Positions 53,265-62,367 of a stretch of 64,000 nt of DNA are shown in pieces. This DNA is from an uncultured Legionellales bacterium (GTDB taxonomy: Bacteria > Pseudomonadota > Gammaproteobacteria > UBA1113): contig CAMFJL010000002.1 in NCBI GenBank assembly GCA_945957175.1, positions 1 to 64,000 of the forward strand, given 5' to 3'. A model generated the notes under the pieces. It saw nothing but the letters and a program-made list of their open reading frames with translations. It made no database searches and was not told where the DNA came from. The translations under genes and the position numbers were made by a program. The first letter of the stretch is position 1, and every line of letters begins with the position of its first letter.

Positions 53265-55220
53265 ATGACAATTGAAAATGATATTACAAAAATAAGCTCT
53301 TATGAAAAAAGAACAGATCTCTTATCAAGAGAAAAACCAGAACATATAAGTCGTTTAAAAAGATCGTCTTCCTCTATTATTTATCCCTCAAAAAGTGGTA
53401 GTCCTAATATTTATCTGAATGGTATAGTCACTATACTTTCACATGAAGATCATCAGTTACGCTTACTATCAAGCTTAAAAGAAAAGCCTGAGTTAGGTGT
53501 TATTTATGTTGAAAAAGTTGAAAATTATCTGCGCTATCGAACCATCTCGCCTGCTGGCATTGTGGTTGAGGATACACTTGATATCTGCGTTGAGACAGAG
53601 CTGACACCCGAAATGCTCGATAGTCTCAAACCTATCATCTTAGAAAAAACAAAAGAAAAAGAACATTCCGGTGATTGGGGAGCATACTGCCGCCATCTTG
53701 CTCATTATGCAATGACGGTAGGTATAAAAGATTACCACGATACATTAAGCAATACTGAAAGCATATCCTCCATACCTGCCATAAAAGATAATCATTATGA
53801 CAAGCTTAATCTACAGTCCAAAGCATCCCATTATGAAGTATTCGATGGCGACGCCTTGGGCGATCTGCTCTTGAAATCCAAAAATCAAATGCAAGATGGC
53901 GAAACGAGAAATTTCCTAATGTTTACACATAATCATGTGCTCGCTATCACCCTTCGAAGAAAATCTGGTGTAACCATTGTCAAGTTTTATGATCCCAATA
54001 ATACAAACATGCATATGCGCGCCATCTGTAAAAATGATGACGCTATCCTTGATTTAACATTACGTGATTTTATTGGCGACTTATACGATTATTACAAATG
54101 TTATAAACCTATAACCATGGTTTATTATGGAAAAAAAGAAGAAAAAATCCAAGTGAGCATACAAGAAAGTATGTTTTATAGAGAAAATATTGTATCATTA
54201 ATTACATCGCTCATCAGAATAAATGCTTATACGCATATTGCAAAAACTATAAAAGACATGATGAATGATACCGATAATAACCTACTATCTCTCTCTATCC
54301 ACCGAATACTATCTGCTTGTGAGCAGCCTAATTATCGTTATGATGTTTTTTCCTTGTTAGCACTTAATAATGATACACAGCAGTCCTTACTATTTCAGTT
54401 ATTACAATACGGCCAGCACGATCTTGCAGAAAGCCTTATTGAAACCATTATCACCAGCGGTAGAAATCTAACCGGTCTGCAAAAGTTTGAGTTGTTGCTC
54501 GCTCAAACAAAAGCATGGCCGTTTTTAGCTGCTATGACACAGACGACTGAGCCAAGCCATCTTGCGACGGCTGAATGGTATCTGGATATCATGGCACGCA
54601 AGTTAAGTGGCCCTGGATTTATTAAGCTCTTATCTGCGCCGAATCCCAAAGGTTACTCTGCGTTGGAATATGCATTAGCGAAGGGCCACGAACCTCTAGT
54701 TAAGGCTATTGTCATCGCGGTGATAAATACACCTAAACTTCATATCGAGCAAAAAATGGCATTTTTATCAGCATCACACTTATCGCTCTTATCTCATATT
54801 GTCACGAACCCTGAACTTAATAAAGATGCATTTGGTATGCGCGTGGTTCGTTTCTATCTCAAGACTATCATTGAACAATCGACGCTAAGTCTCTCACAAA
54901 AAATAAAATTACTTTGTCATACTGAAGATACCGATATACCCAGCATCGCCACCTTAGCGCATCAAGCAGGCAATGAAGACATTATGATTCAGTTATGTAA
55001 AGAAGCCATTGCGGACTCAACACAGCTCTCGCTTTTTGCGAAAGATAGTATCATAAATGCCATGCTACCTATGCCACCAGCACAAGATAAACCGTCTGTG
55101 CCAACAGACGAGCCGTCTATATGCAGCAATTCGGCGACATTCTTTCAAACACGGGCTGAGCTTAAGGAACCAACGGACAGACAAGTCCGGTTGGCAGGCC
55201 TATCGGTGATGGGTGCATAA
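53265..55220 (+). CDS. ShET2/OspD-like cysteine protease candidate with helical C-terminus
   Basis: A 651-aa protein. Residues about 45-290 resemble the ShET2 enterotoxin N-terminal domain: a Cys in WGAYCRHLAHYAM (C142), then FTHNHVLAITLR (H222/H224) and IVKFYDPNNTNMHMR (D243), the order expected of a Cys-His-Asp triad. Residues about 330-600 are alpha-helical with one ankyrin-like unit (GYSALEYALAKGHEPLVKAI). There is no signal peptide. Family members are type III effectors in Shigella and Escherichia, such as OspD3, reported to cleave host necroptosis proteins. The match is from memory of motifs, so family assignment is moderate and the activity is inference. The gene is AT-rich, with an AT-rich upstream region and a terminator hairpin, so it is a free-standing cassette. 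Confidence 0.6.
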   Translation: MTIENDITKISSYEKRTDLLSREKPEHISRLKRSSSSIIYPSKSGSPNIYLNGIVTILSHEDHQLRLLSSLKEKPELGVIYVEKVENYLRYRTISPAGIVVEDTLDICVETELTPEMLDSLKPIILEKTKEKEHSGDWGAYCRHLAHYAMTVGIKDYHDTLSNTESISSIPAIKDNHYDKLNLQSKASHYEVFDGDALGDLLLKSKNQMQDGETRNFLMFTHNHVLAITLRRKSGVTIVKFYDPNNTNMHMRAICKNDDAILDLTLRDFIGDLYDYYKCYKPITMVYYGKKEEKIQVSIQESMFYRENIVSLITSLIRINAYTHIAKTIKDMMNDTDNNLLSLSIHRILSACEQPNYRYDVFSLLALNNDTQQSLLFQLLQYGQHDLAESLIETIITSGRNLTGLQKFELLLAQTKAWPFLAAMTQTTEPSHLATAEWYLDIMARKLSGPGFIKLLSAPNPKGYSALEYALAKGHEPLVKAIVIAVINTPKLHIEQKMAFLSASHLSLLSHIVTNPELNKDAFGMRVVRFYLKTIIEQSTLSLSQKIKLLCHTEDTDIPSIATLAHQAGNEDIMIQLCKEAIADSTQLSLFAKDSIINAMLPMPPAQDKPSVPTDEPSICSNSATFFQTRAELKEPTDRQVRLAGLSVMGA

Positions 55221-55229
55221 ACGTGCGAT

Positions 55230-55261
55230 ATAACAACCCCACTATATAGCGAGGTTGTTAT
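55230..55261 (+). terminator. Terminator of the ShET2-like gene
   Basis: ATAACAACC (55230-55238) and GGTTGTTAT (55253-55261) form a perfect 9-bp stem nine bases after the stop codon. Confidence 0.6.
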
Positions 55262-55307
55262 TCATCGATTTTATCGAGTTAGATAAGGATCTAAAGGGAC
55301 TGGCGCT

Positions 55308-55649
55308 TTATTCGCTAAATTGTTCAAACGCTTCTAATGCTTCGGCCGCATACATCAGTGATGGACCGCCGCCCATATAAATGGCCATGCTTAATGTTTC
55401 AAGCAATTCTTGACGGCTTACACCCAATTTGACGAGGGCTTGTGAGTGAAAACCGATACAACCATCACAACGCGCAGCAACGGCAAGTGCAATAGCCATA
55501 AGCTCTTTAGTCTTTTTATCAAGTGCACCATCTTTGGTAGCCGCTTGTGACAGACCGCCGAATGCAGTCATGACCTCGGGTATTTCTTTGCGAAATTTGG
55601 CCAAAGTTGCACTGATATCACGGGTCATGTCTTTATACTGTTTGCTCAT
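55308..55649 (-). CDS. Carboxymuconolactone decarboxylase/AhpD-like protein
   Basis: A 113-aa all-helical protein of the AhpD/CMD superfamily. C61 and C64 in ARCDGCIGFHSQA with H68 match the CxxC-H site of peroxidase-type members, so a thiol-disulfide or alkylhydroperoxidase role is likelier than decarboxylation. From the ATG at 55649; a GTG one codon earlier is in frame. The AGGAG site is well placed. It stands alone between two terminators. Confidence 0.88.
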   Translation of the reverse strand: MSKQYKDMTRDISATLAKFRKEIPEVMTAFGGLSQAATKDGALDKKTKELMAIALAVAARCDGCIGFHSQALVKLGVSRQELLETLSMAIYMGGGPSLMYAAEALEAFEQFSE

Positions 55650-55679
55650 CACTCACTCCTGTTATTCAAGACTTAAACG

Positions 55680-55706
55680 AAAAAGGCACAGTCTCCCGTG
55701 CCTTTT
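55680..55706 (-). terminator. Terminator after rpmB-rpmG, probably bidirectional
   Basis: AAAAGGCAC (55681-55689) pairs with GTGCCTTTT (55698-55706) across an 8-base loop. Read on minus it ends in CCTTTTT, typical of an intrinsic terminator. Confidence 0.8.
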
Positions 55707-55725
55707 CACCATACAAAAATAAAAA

Positions 55726-55893
55726 CTATTTAATCTTCTCTTCTTTAAACTCAACATGCTTGCGCACTTTAGGATCGTACTTACGCAAAGACATTTTAGC
55801 CGGCTTTTCTTTAGGGTTTTTCTTTGTCGTATAGTAATAACCTGTGCCTGCAGTAGACACGAGTTTAACTTTAACGGTGGTTTTGCTTGCCAT
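55726..55893 (-). CDS. rpmG: 50S ribosomal protein L33
   Basis: A 55-aa basic ribosomal protein, beginning [20 protein letters not shown] and continuing [20 protein letters not shown], the standard L33 sequence. It lacks the paired zinc cysteines, as in E. coli. It lies 11 bp downstream of rpmB with the usual rpmB-rpmG order. It is too short for a simple 60-codon cut-off. Confidence 0.97.
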   Translation of the reverse strand: MASKTTVKVKLVSTAGTGYYYTTKKNPKEKPAKMSLRKYDPKVRKHVEFKEEKIK

Positions 55894-55904
55894 GATAATG
55901 TTCC

Positions 55905-56141
55905 TTAGGCTTTTTGTTTACGTTGTTGAATGCGTTCTAACACAGTTTCAATACCGAGCTTATCGATAATTCTTAAACCGTGATTGCTCACCACGAGGGT
56001 AACAAAGCGGTTAAGCTTAGCGACCCAAAAACGACGCTTATGAATATTAATGTCAAAACGACGACGCGTTTTATTGTTGGCATGAGAAACATGGTTCCCA
56101 ACCATTGGTTTTTTTCCTGTGACTTCGCACACTCTAGACAT
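55905..56141 (-). CDS. rpmB: 50S ribosomal protein L28
   Basis: A 78-aa ribosomal protein starting [20 protein letters not shown] and containing [24 protein letters not shown] site precedes the ATG. It forms an operon with rpmG. Confidence 0.97.
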   Translation of the reverse strand: MSRVCEVTGKKPMVGNHVSHANNKTRRRFDINIHKRRFWVAKLNRFVTLVVSNHGLRIIDKLGIETVLERIQQRKQKA

Positions 56142-56256
56142 GACTGATACTCCACAAATAAATTAGGGTCGCACTCATTCAAAAACGAGCGCAAGCCGAA
56201 CTTTATACCAAATTTTGAACCAAGAAGCAAGCACTTTTTGGCGGTCGTGATAAAGG

Positions 56257-57639
56257 CTAATATACAGCCGCCAATCGTGACAAACTCTTCTCTCGCCCCA
56301 TCAGCATAAGGGTTTGTGCAAGTGGTGGTGAAGCCGCATCACCAAGCAAAGCCACTCGAAGCGCAGGGCCCCAAACGCCTAACTTAATACCTGTATCCGC
56401 TAAGGTTGCATCCAGCGCTGTTTGTAGGGAAGGCAAGTCCCAAACTGTCAATGCGGTAAGCTTAACCGACAGTACCTCTAATGCTTGCTTTGCCTCAGCA
56501 TTGACATGCTTAGCCAATAAGCTGGCATCAATAGTGATATCATTTTGATAATAAGGTCGCGCACGTTCGGCCAAGGTTAACAGTGTGTGGACCCTTTCTG
56601 CATACGTTGCAATCAATAATTCAAGCGCAGGCCCTTTCGTTACATCAAGGTTCAAAGCTTGCATGTGGACTTGTAAATAGGGAATAACTTCGCTTGGTGG
56701 CAAGGTTTTTAAATAATGTTGATTAAGCCAACGTAGCTTTTCCATATCAAACGCACTTGGAGATTTATGAACATCGTAAATATCAAAGTGCTGAATGAGT
56801 TCGTCGATAGAAAAAATTTCCTGATCGCCATGCGACCAACCCAATCGTGCCAAATAATTGATGATAGCAACCGGTAAAAAACCCATTGTCTGATATTCGA
56901 GTACGCTAGCAGCGCCATGACGCTTTGATAGTTTCTTACCGTCTTCCCCTAAAATCATAGGAATATGGGCATAAATTGGTAATGGTGCACCCATCGCTGC
57001 TAACATATTGATTTGCCGTGGCGTATTATTGAGATGGTCATTACCGCGAATCACATGTGTGATTTTCATGTCATGATCATCGACGACTACGGTAAAGTTA
57101 TACGTTGGTGTCCCATCGCTACGCGCAATAATCAAATCATCAAGCTCTTGATTATCGAAAACCACATCACCAAGCACCGCATCGTGCACCACGACTTGCC
57201 CATCACTTGGATTTTTAAAGCGTACAACGTATGGGAGCGCTGGATCGCTAGGCTGATGTTGTAAACAATACCGATCATAACGCGGTTTAGCCTTATTAGC
57301 CAACTGGGTTTCACGCATAGCTGCGAGCCTTTCAGTACTGCAGTAGCAGCGGTAGGCAATGCCTTTTGCCAACCATGCGTCAATCACTTCGCGATATCTG
57401 TCAAATCGCTTCGTTTGAAAAATCGGTGGCTCATCAGCCGTTAAACCAAGCCAACCTAAGCCATCGATAATGACGCGAACTGCTTCAGGCGTTGATCTGG
57501 CAAGATCGGTATCTTCAATACGTAAAATATAATGGCCCTGATGACGCTTAGCGTATAACCAACAATAAAGTGCGGTGCGCACAGAACCTATGTGTAAATC
57601 ACCCGTTGGACTGGGTGCAAAACGAGTACAGACTGTCAT
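56257..57639 (-). CDS. gltX: Glutamyl-tRNA synthetase
   Basis: Charges tRNA-Glu with glutamate. From the ATG at 57639 (a GTG two codons earlier is in frame) it has 460 aa. The class I motifs are RFAPSPTGDLHIGSVRTA (HIGH type) and KLSKRHGAASV (KMSKS type). A Cys-containing segment CYCSTERLAAMR replaces the full zinc site. Full length including the anticodon-binding half rules out glutamyl-Q-tRNA(Asp) synthetase. It could charge tRNA-Gln too if no GlnRS exists; that cannot be judged here. Confidence 0.95.
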   Translation of the reverse strand: MTVCTRFAPSPTGDLHIGSVRTALYCWLYAKRHQGHYILRIEDTDLARSTPEAVRVIIDGLGWLGLTADEPPIFQTKRFDRYREVIDAWLAKGIAYRCYCSTERLAAMRETQLANKAKPRYDRYCLQHQPSDPALPYVVRFKNPSDGQVVVHDAVLGDVVFDNQELDDLIIARSDGTPTYNFTVVVDDHDMKITHVIRGNDHLNNTPRQINMLAAMGAPLPIYAHIPMILGEDGKKLSKRHGAASVLEYQTMGFLPVAIINYLARLGWSHGDQEIFSIDELIQHFDIYDVHKSPSAFDMEKLRWLNQHYLKTLPPSEVIPYLQVHMQALNLDVTKGPALELLIATYAERVHTLLTLAERARPYYQNDITIDASLLAKHVNAEAKQALEVLSVKLTALTVWDLPSLQTALDATLADTGIKLGVWGPALRVALLGDAASPPLAQTLMLMGREKSLSRLAAVY

Positions 57640-57727
57640 AATCACGAAACCTTGATGTTATCATGCGGGCATTATAACATAAGCGATAATCATGCCTTTG
57701 AACACAAAATCTGTATAATCCCTCGTC

Positions 57728-59512
57728 ATGCGCAAACTACTATCGACAATTTATGTTATCTGCTTGATTCTGGTAACTCAGGTATTACTTGCGGCCACAC
57801 CAACGCTTGAATATCAAGTAAATGGCCTTAACGAGACCATGCAAAAAAATGCATTGGCATGGCTTGCGGCGGAGCAAAAAAATACACCCACACCGCTTAA
57901 TGACGATGCGATTCAAACCTTATATCAAGCTGGATTTGATGATATTAACCAAGCGCTAAAACCTTACGGTTACTATAATCCAAAGGTGACAGGAAAACTG
58001 AGTCATACTAATCACAATGCCTATCTTGCAAACTATCAAGTCTCACCGGGCACGCCGATCCCCATTGTCACAGTGCAAATTAAGCTATTGGGGCCAGGCG
58101 CAAACAACACTACTTTACAAAAACTTCAGCGTCAATGTCCACTGAAAGTTGGCCAAGCTATCAATACCGTGATTTATCAACAATACAAAAATAAGTTAAT
58201 CAACACAGCACTCGAGCAAGGTTATCTTGATGCCAAATTTACCACCAGTCAAATCGCCATAAGTCTTGTTAAAAAGCAGGCTGATATCAACTTAGTATTT
58301 GAAACAGGTCCGCAATATTATTTTGGCAAAGTTTTTTTTAGCAAAAACCCAATGAATGAATACTTATTACAACGCTTTGTTACAGCATCTAAAATTATGG
58401 AAGGTGCCGTCTATTCACCTAATCAATTACAAATACTTCAGCAAAATCTTAGCAATAGTCATTATTTTAGCAATGTTGACATTGAACCTTCGACGCATGA
58501 TTTGTCTAACACCACGGTACCTATCCATGTCAATCTCACACCCAGTCCAAAGCAGCAGTATAATTTCGGCGTAGGCTATGGTACAGATACTGGCGTGCGC
58601 GGTACCTTAGGTGTGAATTGGAATCGTCTCACGCCTAGCGGACAAAGTTTTCGAACACTCTTGCAGGCATCTCAAGTCATTACATCTTTGGATGCTAAAT
58701 ACAGTTTTCCCGGAAAAAATCCTATCACCGATCAGTATTTCCTTAGTGCCAACATCACAACCCAAACACCGAATACCAGCAAAGGCACCACTGAAAAAGT
58801 CAGTGCCGGCCAAGCCATGCAATGGCATCAATGGAAAACCACCCTAGCGCTAAGCCAACAGTTCGATCAATACAATTTACGCGGTGGCCCAAGACTACAA
58901 TCTCACTTAACGATGCCTAGTATCAATTTAGTGCGGGGGGAAAGCGATGATCCTATTTTTCCACGTCATGCTTATACTGTGTCATTGATGGGGCGTGGCG
59001 CCACCACCGCGTTAGACTCAAGCACTAACTTTGCACAAACAGAGCTTTTTGCCAAATGGATAACTAGCCCAACACCGCTCAGCCGTTTATTACTACGCGG
59101 TGACCTTGGGCTTACTGCCGTGAAAAATCCTGATACAATCCCTTTATCATTGCAATTTTTTGCAGGTGGTGCTGATAGTGTTCGTGGTTATAATTACGAA
59201 CAACTAGGTCCTGGTCGCTATTTAATGGTAGGTAGTGTTGAATTTCAGCATCAGGTTGTGCATAATTGGTACGGCGCTGTATTTTTTGATGCCGGTAATG
59301 CCTTTGATAATTTCGTCGATCCCGCCTCTCAAGGTAAAAAAGTTGGTGACAAAAATCAAGATGTGAATCTCAATCAGCTTCTTAAAGCAGGTACAGGTGT
59401 TGGTATTGTATGGGTATCGCCTGTTGGCCCCATGGAACTAACATTAGCAAAAGCCGTTGGTGATAGCCATATGAAGCCCTTAGTTCAGTTTACCATGAGT
59501 ACTAACTTATGA
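57728..59512 (+). CDS. tamA: Outer-membrane translocation and assembly protein TamA
   Basis: An Omp85-family protein that works with TamB in envelope assembly. The 594-aa sequence has a signal peptide (ending near VLLAATPT), POTRA-like N-terminal domains (about 25-270) and a C-terminal 16-strand barrel ending in a strand with aromatic LVQFTMSTNL. The Omp85 barrel pattern VRGYNYEQLGPG (residues about 488-499) is intact. Length equals E. coli TamA (577 aa). The stop overlaps the tamB start by 4 bp. Confidence 0.94.
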   Translation: MRKLLSTIYVICLILVTQVLLAATPTLEYQVNGLNETMQKNALAWLAAEQKNTPTPLNDDAIQTLYQAGFDDINQALKPYGYYNPKVTGKLSHTNHNAYLANYQVSPGTPIPIVTVQIKLLGPGANNTTLQKLQRQCPLKVGQAINTVIYQQYKNKLINTALEQGYLDAKFTTSQIAISLVKKQADINLVFETGPQYYFGKVFFSKNPMNEYLLQRFVTASKIMEGAVYSPNQLQILQQNLSNSHYFSNVDIEPSTHDLSNTTVPIHVNLTPSPKQQYNFGVGYGTDTGVRGTLGVNWNRLTPSGQSFRTLLQASQVITSLDAKYSFPGKNPITDQYFLSANITTQTPNTSKGTTEKVSAGQAMQWHQWKTTLALSQQFDQYNLRGGPRLQSHLTMPSINLVRGESDDPIFPRHAYTVSLMGRGATTALDSSTNFAQTELFAKWITSPTPLSRLLLRGDLGLTAVKNPDTIPLSLQFFAGGADSVRGYNYEQLGPGRYLMVGSVEFQHQVVHNWYGAVFFDAGNAFDNFVDPASQGKKVGDKNQDVNLNQLLKAGTGVGIVWVSPVGPMELTLAKAVGDSHMKPLVQFTMSTNL

Positions 59513-62319
59513 TAACTAAAATTCGTATCAGTCTACTCAGCTTATTACTGCTATTAAGTTGCTTATTATGGCTGGTCGCAACAACAGCAGGCGCACGACT
59601 ACTACTTAGCAGTGCGAGTCTTATCATGCCTGGTACCTGTCATTTAACAGTTAAACAAGGCAATTTACTTCAAGGTCTAGTCATTGATAAACTTCGCATG
59701 CGCAATCGTTGGGTTGATGTTGATGTCGCTAGAATGATTTTACGCTGGTCTTTATCCAAAAATTCTCTAGCACACTTTGATGTGACGCATGCAACCCTTA
59801 CGCAAATTGTGTTAGCAAAACCAGAAAAACCACCCTTTCTTATCATGCCTTTTTTACAAATACATGCAGAAGGTAAACACACAAACGTCATCTGGCATGG
59901 TTTACAACTGCCACTTGATAAATACTTTTCGATACAAAGCCCAGACATGCATGCGCGTCTTATAGGCAATTGGCTTCATTTTAATATGGAAGGCACGCTT
60001 AACTTGGCAGGTAGTTTCATTCCACCAGCGATATGGCATGTGCAAGGTAGCGGTAGCGTACTTGGTTTTCAGCAAGTCATTGCCACAAGCAATCTGCTTC
60101 AAGGCCAAGTAATGATGCATGGCCAAATCCATTGGATTCCCCCCATTACCTGGCAAGGCGAACTCAATGGAACCACGCTTCACTGGCAACATTATCGACC
60201 CGCCATCAATGCCATCACCGATCTCACCGTGTCATCTCGTGGCTATTTTGCTTTACATGAGCCACTACAGCTACACGTCAACCTTGATAAACTCACAGGA
60301 GAACTTTCTGGTTATCCCCTATTAGGCCATGGTAACTTTGCTATACTGGATCAGCAGTATCTCTTTCAAGATATTTCTCTGCAAAGTCATAAGGCATTAT
60401 TACAACTTCAAGGTCAATATGGCAAAAAAACTGATTTAAACTGGCAAATCAGCATACCCAATCTGACACAGATTTTAGCACACAGTGTTGGCAGTGTTCA
60501 GAGTCAAGGTCAATTAAGTTACGATAATCAGATCAATAGCTTGCAAGGTCAAGCAAATGCGTTAATTAGCCATGCTTGCTATCAAGACTTATGCTTAAAT
60601 AATGCGACATTAAATGCATTATTTAATAATAACAGACAATCTCGTATCAATTTTAATTTAGTATCGCTCAAAAAGCAGAACACGATATGGATTAATCAAG
60701 GCAGTATTCTTTTTCAAGGTGAACGTAATAGCGGTTCACTTAAAAGTATATTTCAATTCAATAAGCAAAAATTTGAAACCACGATGGACGGTAATATTTA
60801 TAACAAACAATTAAAACTTAATATATCCGCCTTATCACTGATAGGCGGCAAGATAAACACACACGTTAATCATACAATTCATGCAGTTATCAATTCACAA
60901 CAATTACAAATACAACCTTTTTGCTTTCAATTTGATAAAGGCACATTATGCTTAGATAATTTTTTCATTAACCGTAGTATTGATAATCAATTATCCGGCA
61001 CAATGAAAGCGTCTAGCGACAGTCTACGCTGGCTCAGTGATTTAAGCCCACAGCTAAAAGATCTTGACGGTAAACTGAATCTTGATCTCAGCATAAGTGG
61101 TGAAAAGAATAAACCCGTATTTGATGGTAATGTATCCTTATCACAGGGGCAATTTAGTTTGCCTATCTACGGCTTAGCTATCAAACCTATCAATGGTATG
61201 TTAAGTATTCACCATAATCAATTCCATTATCAAGTTGATTTAAATAGTACACCAGGTCAGCTATCGCTCAAAGGAAAAGGACAAATTGAGCCGCTCAATG
61301 CGGATATCGATATCCATGGCAGTAATCTTAGTGTCATGAATAATGCTGATGCAAAAATTCAAGCGAGTCCTGATCTCAAAATTCATATGCGTGATAACCA
61401 TATGGATATAAAGGGAAGTATTACGATTCCCCAAGCAGAGATTACCCCTAAAGATTACACAAGTACAACACGTTTGCCCAATGATATTGTATGGGTCGAT
61501 GATGAAAGTCAAGATACGCATTTTTGGCATCTCACTCAAAAAATAGAAATCATTTTAGGTAAAGCAATACATGTCCATTATGCCGGGCTTGATGCTAATC
61601 TCAACGGCCATATCACTATCAATCAAAATGATACCGGCGCACAAACAGCTGTCGGCGCCATTAAAATACCCCAAGGCAAATTCACAGCTTATGGTCAAGA
61701 TCTCACAATTAAAGATGGCGCACTCACTTATACGGGTGGCGCTTTAAACAATCCTGGGCTATCCATTACCGCAACAAGAAAAATTCAAAACTTCAGTAAC
61801 AATGCCAGACTCAATAATAACAGCGCTATTTTGAGTGCCGCACAAACTGTCGGGATTAGAATAACTGGTACCCTCGATAGTCCAAAGATTGATTTATATA
61901 GTGAACCACCTGGTCTTAGTCAAGCAGATATTTTTTCTTACCTAGTATTAGGTCGATCGAGCGCAGAAGCAACATCGAGTCAAAGTGGATTGTTAATGAA
62001 TGCACTTAGTTTTTTGAATATTGGTGGCAGCCAAGCCGGACAGCTAAGTACACAATTGAGTAAAGCCTTTGGTTTAGATGAACTTAGTGTAGGTTCTCAG
62101 CAAGAATATAGCAGTGGTGATAACAAAGTTGTCGATAATACCTCGGTTATTATCGGTAAAACATTTGCATCACGCTTGTATGTCAATTACAGCATTGGAC
62201 TGCTAGAGCCTATCAATGTACTGCAAATTTCTTATAAGTTGACGCATCGCTTTGAACTGCAAAGTGAACACAGTACCAATGGCAATGGTGTTGATTTATT
62301 TTATACATGGGCGAAATAA
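59509..62319 (+). CDS. tamB: Translocation and assembly module protein TamB
   Basis: An AsmA-like protein with one N-terminal membrane anchor (LLSLLLLLSCLLWLVATTAG), long beta-rich middle and the conserved C-terminal TamB/DUF490 domain (about 620-936) with SPKIDLYSEPPGLSQADIFS and GKTFASRLYVNYSIGLL. TamB spans the periplasm and is implicated in phospholipid or protein transfer to the outer membrane. At 936 aa it is shorter than E. coli TamB (1259 aa), with the shortening in the repetitive middle. It is translationally coupled to tamA through ATGA. Confidence 0.94.
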   Translation: MITKIRISLLSLLLLLSCLLWLVATTAGARLLLSSASLIMPGTCHLTVKQGNLLQGLVIDKLRMRNRWVDVDVARMILRWSLSKNSLAHFDVTHATLTQIVLAKPEKPPFLIMPFLQIHAEGKHTNVIWHGLQLPLDKYFSIQSPDMHARLIGNWLHFNMEGTLNLAGSFIPPAIWHVQGSGSVLGFQQVIATSNLLQGQVMMHGQIHWIPPITWQGELNGTTLHWQHYRPAINAITDLTVSSRGYFALHEPLQLHVNLDKLTGELSGYPLLGHGNFAILDQQYLFQDISLQSHKALLQLQGQYGKKTDLNWQISIPNLTQILAHSVGSVQSQGQLSYDNQINSLQGQANALISHACYQDLCLNNATLNALFNNNRQSRINFNLVSLKKQNTIWINQGSILFQGERNSGSLKSIFQFNKQKFETTMDGNIYNKQLKLNISALSLIGGKINTHVNHTIHAVINSQQLQIQPFCFQFDKGTLCLDNFFINRSIDNQLSGTMKASSDSLRWLSDLSPQLKDLDGKLNLDLSISGEKNKPVFDGNVSLSQGQFSLPIYGLAIKPINGMLSIHHNQFHYQVDLNSTPGQLSLKGKGQIEPLNADIDIHGSNLSVMNNADAKIQASPDLKIHMRDNHMDIKGSITIPQAEITPKDYTSTTRLPNDIVWVDDESQDTHFWHLTQKIEIILGKAIHVHYAGLDANLNGHITINQNDTGAQTAVGAIKIPQGKFTAYGQDLTIKDGALTYTGGALNNPGLSITATRKIQNFSNNARLNNNSAILSAAQTVGIRITGTLDSPKIDLYSEPPGLSQADIFSYLVLGRSSAEATSSQSGLLMNALSFLNIGGSQAGQLSTQLSKAFGLDELSVGSQQEYSSGDNKVVDNTSVIIGKTFASRLYVNYSIGLLEPINVLQISYKLTHRFELQSEHSTNGNGVDLFYTWAK

Positions 62320-62367
62320 TATGTTATAATGTGCCCTCTTAATTACGCATTCAATTCGAGGTTTCTT

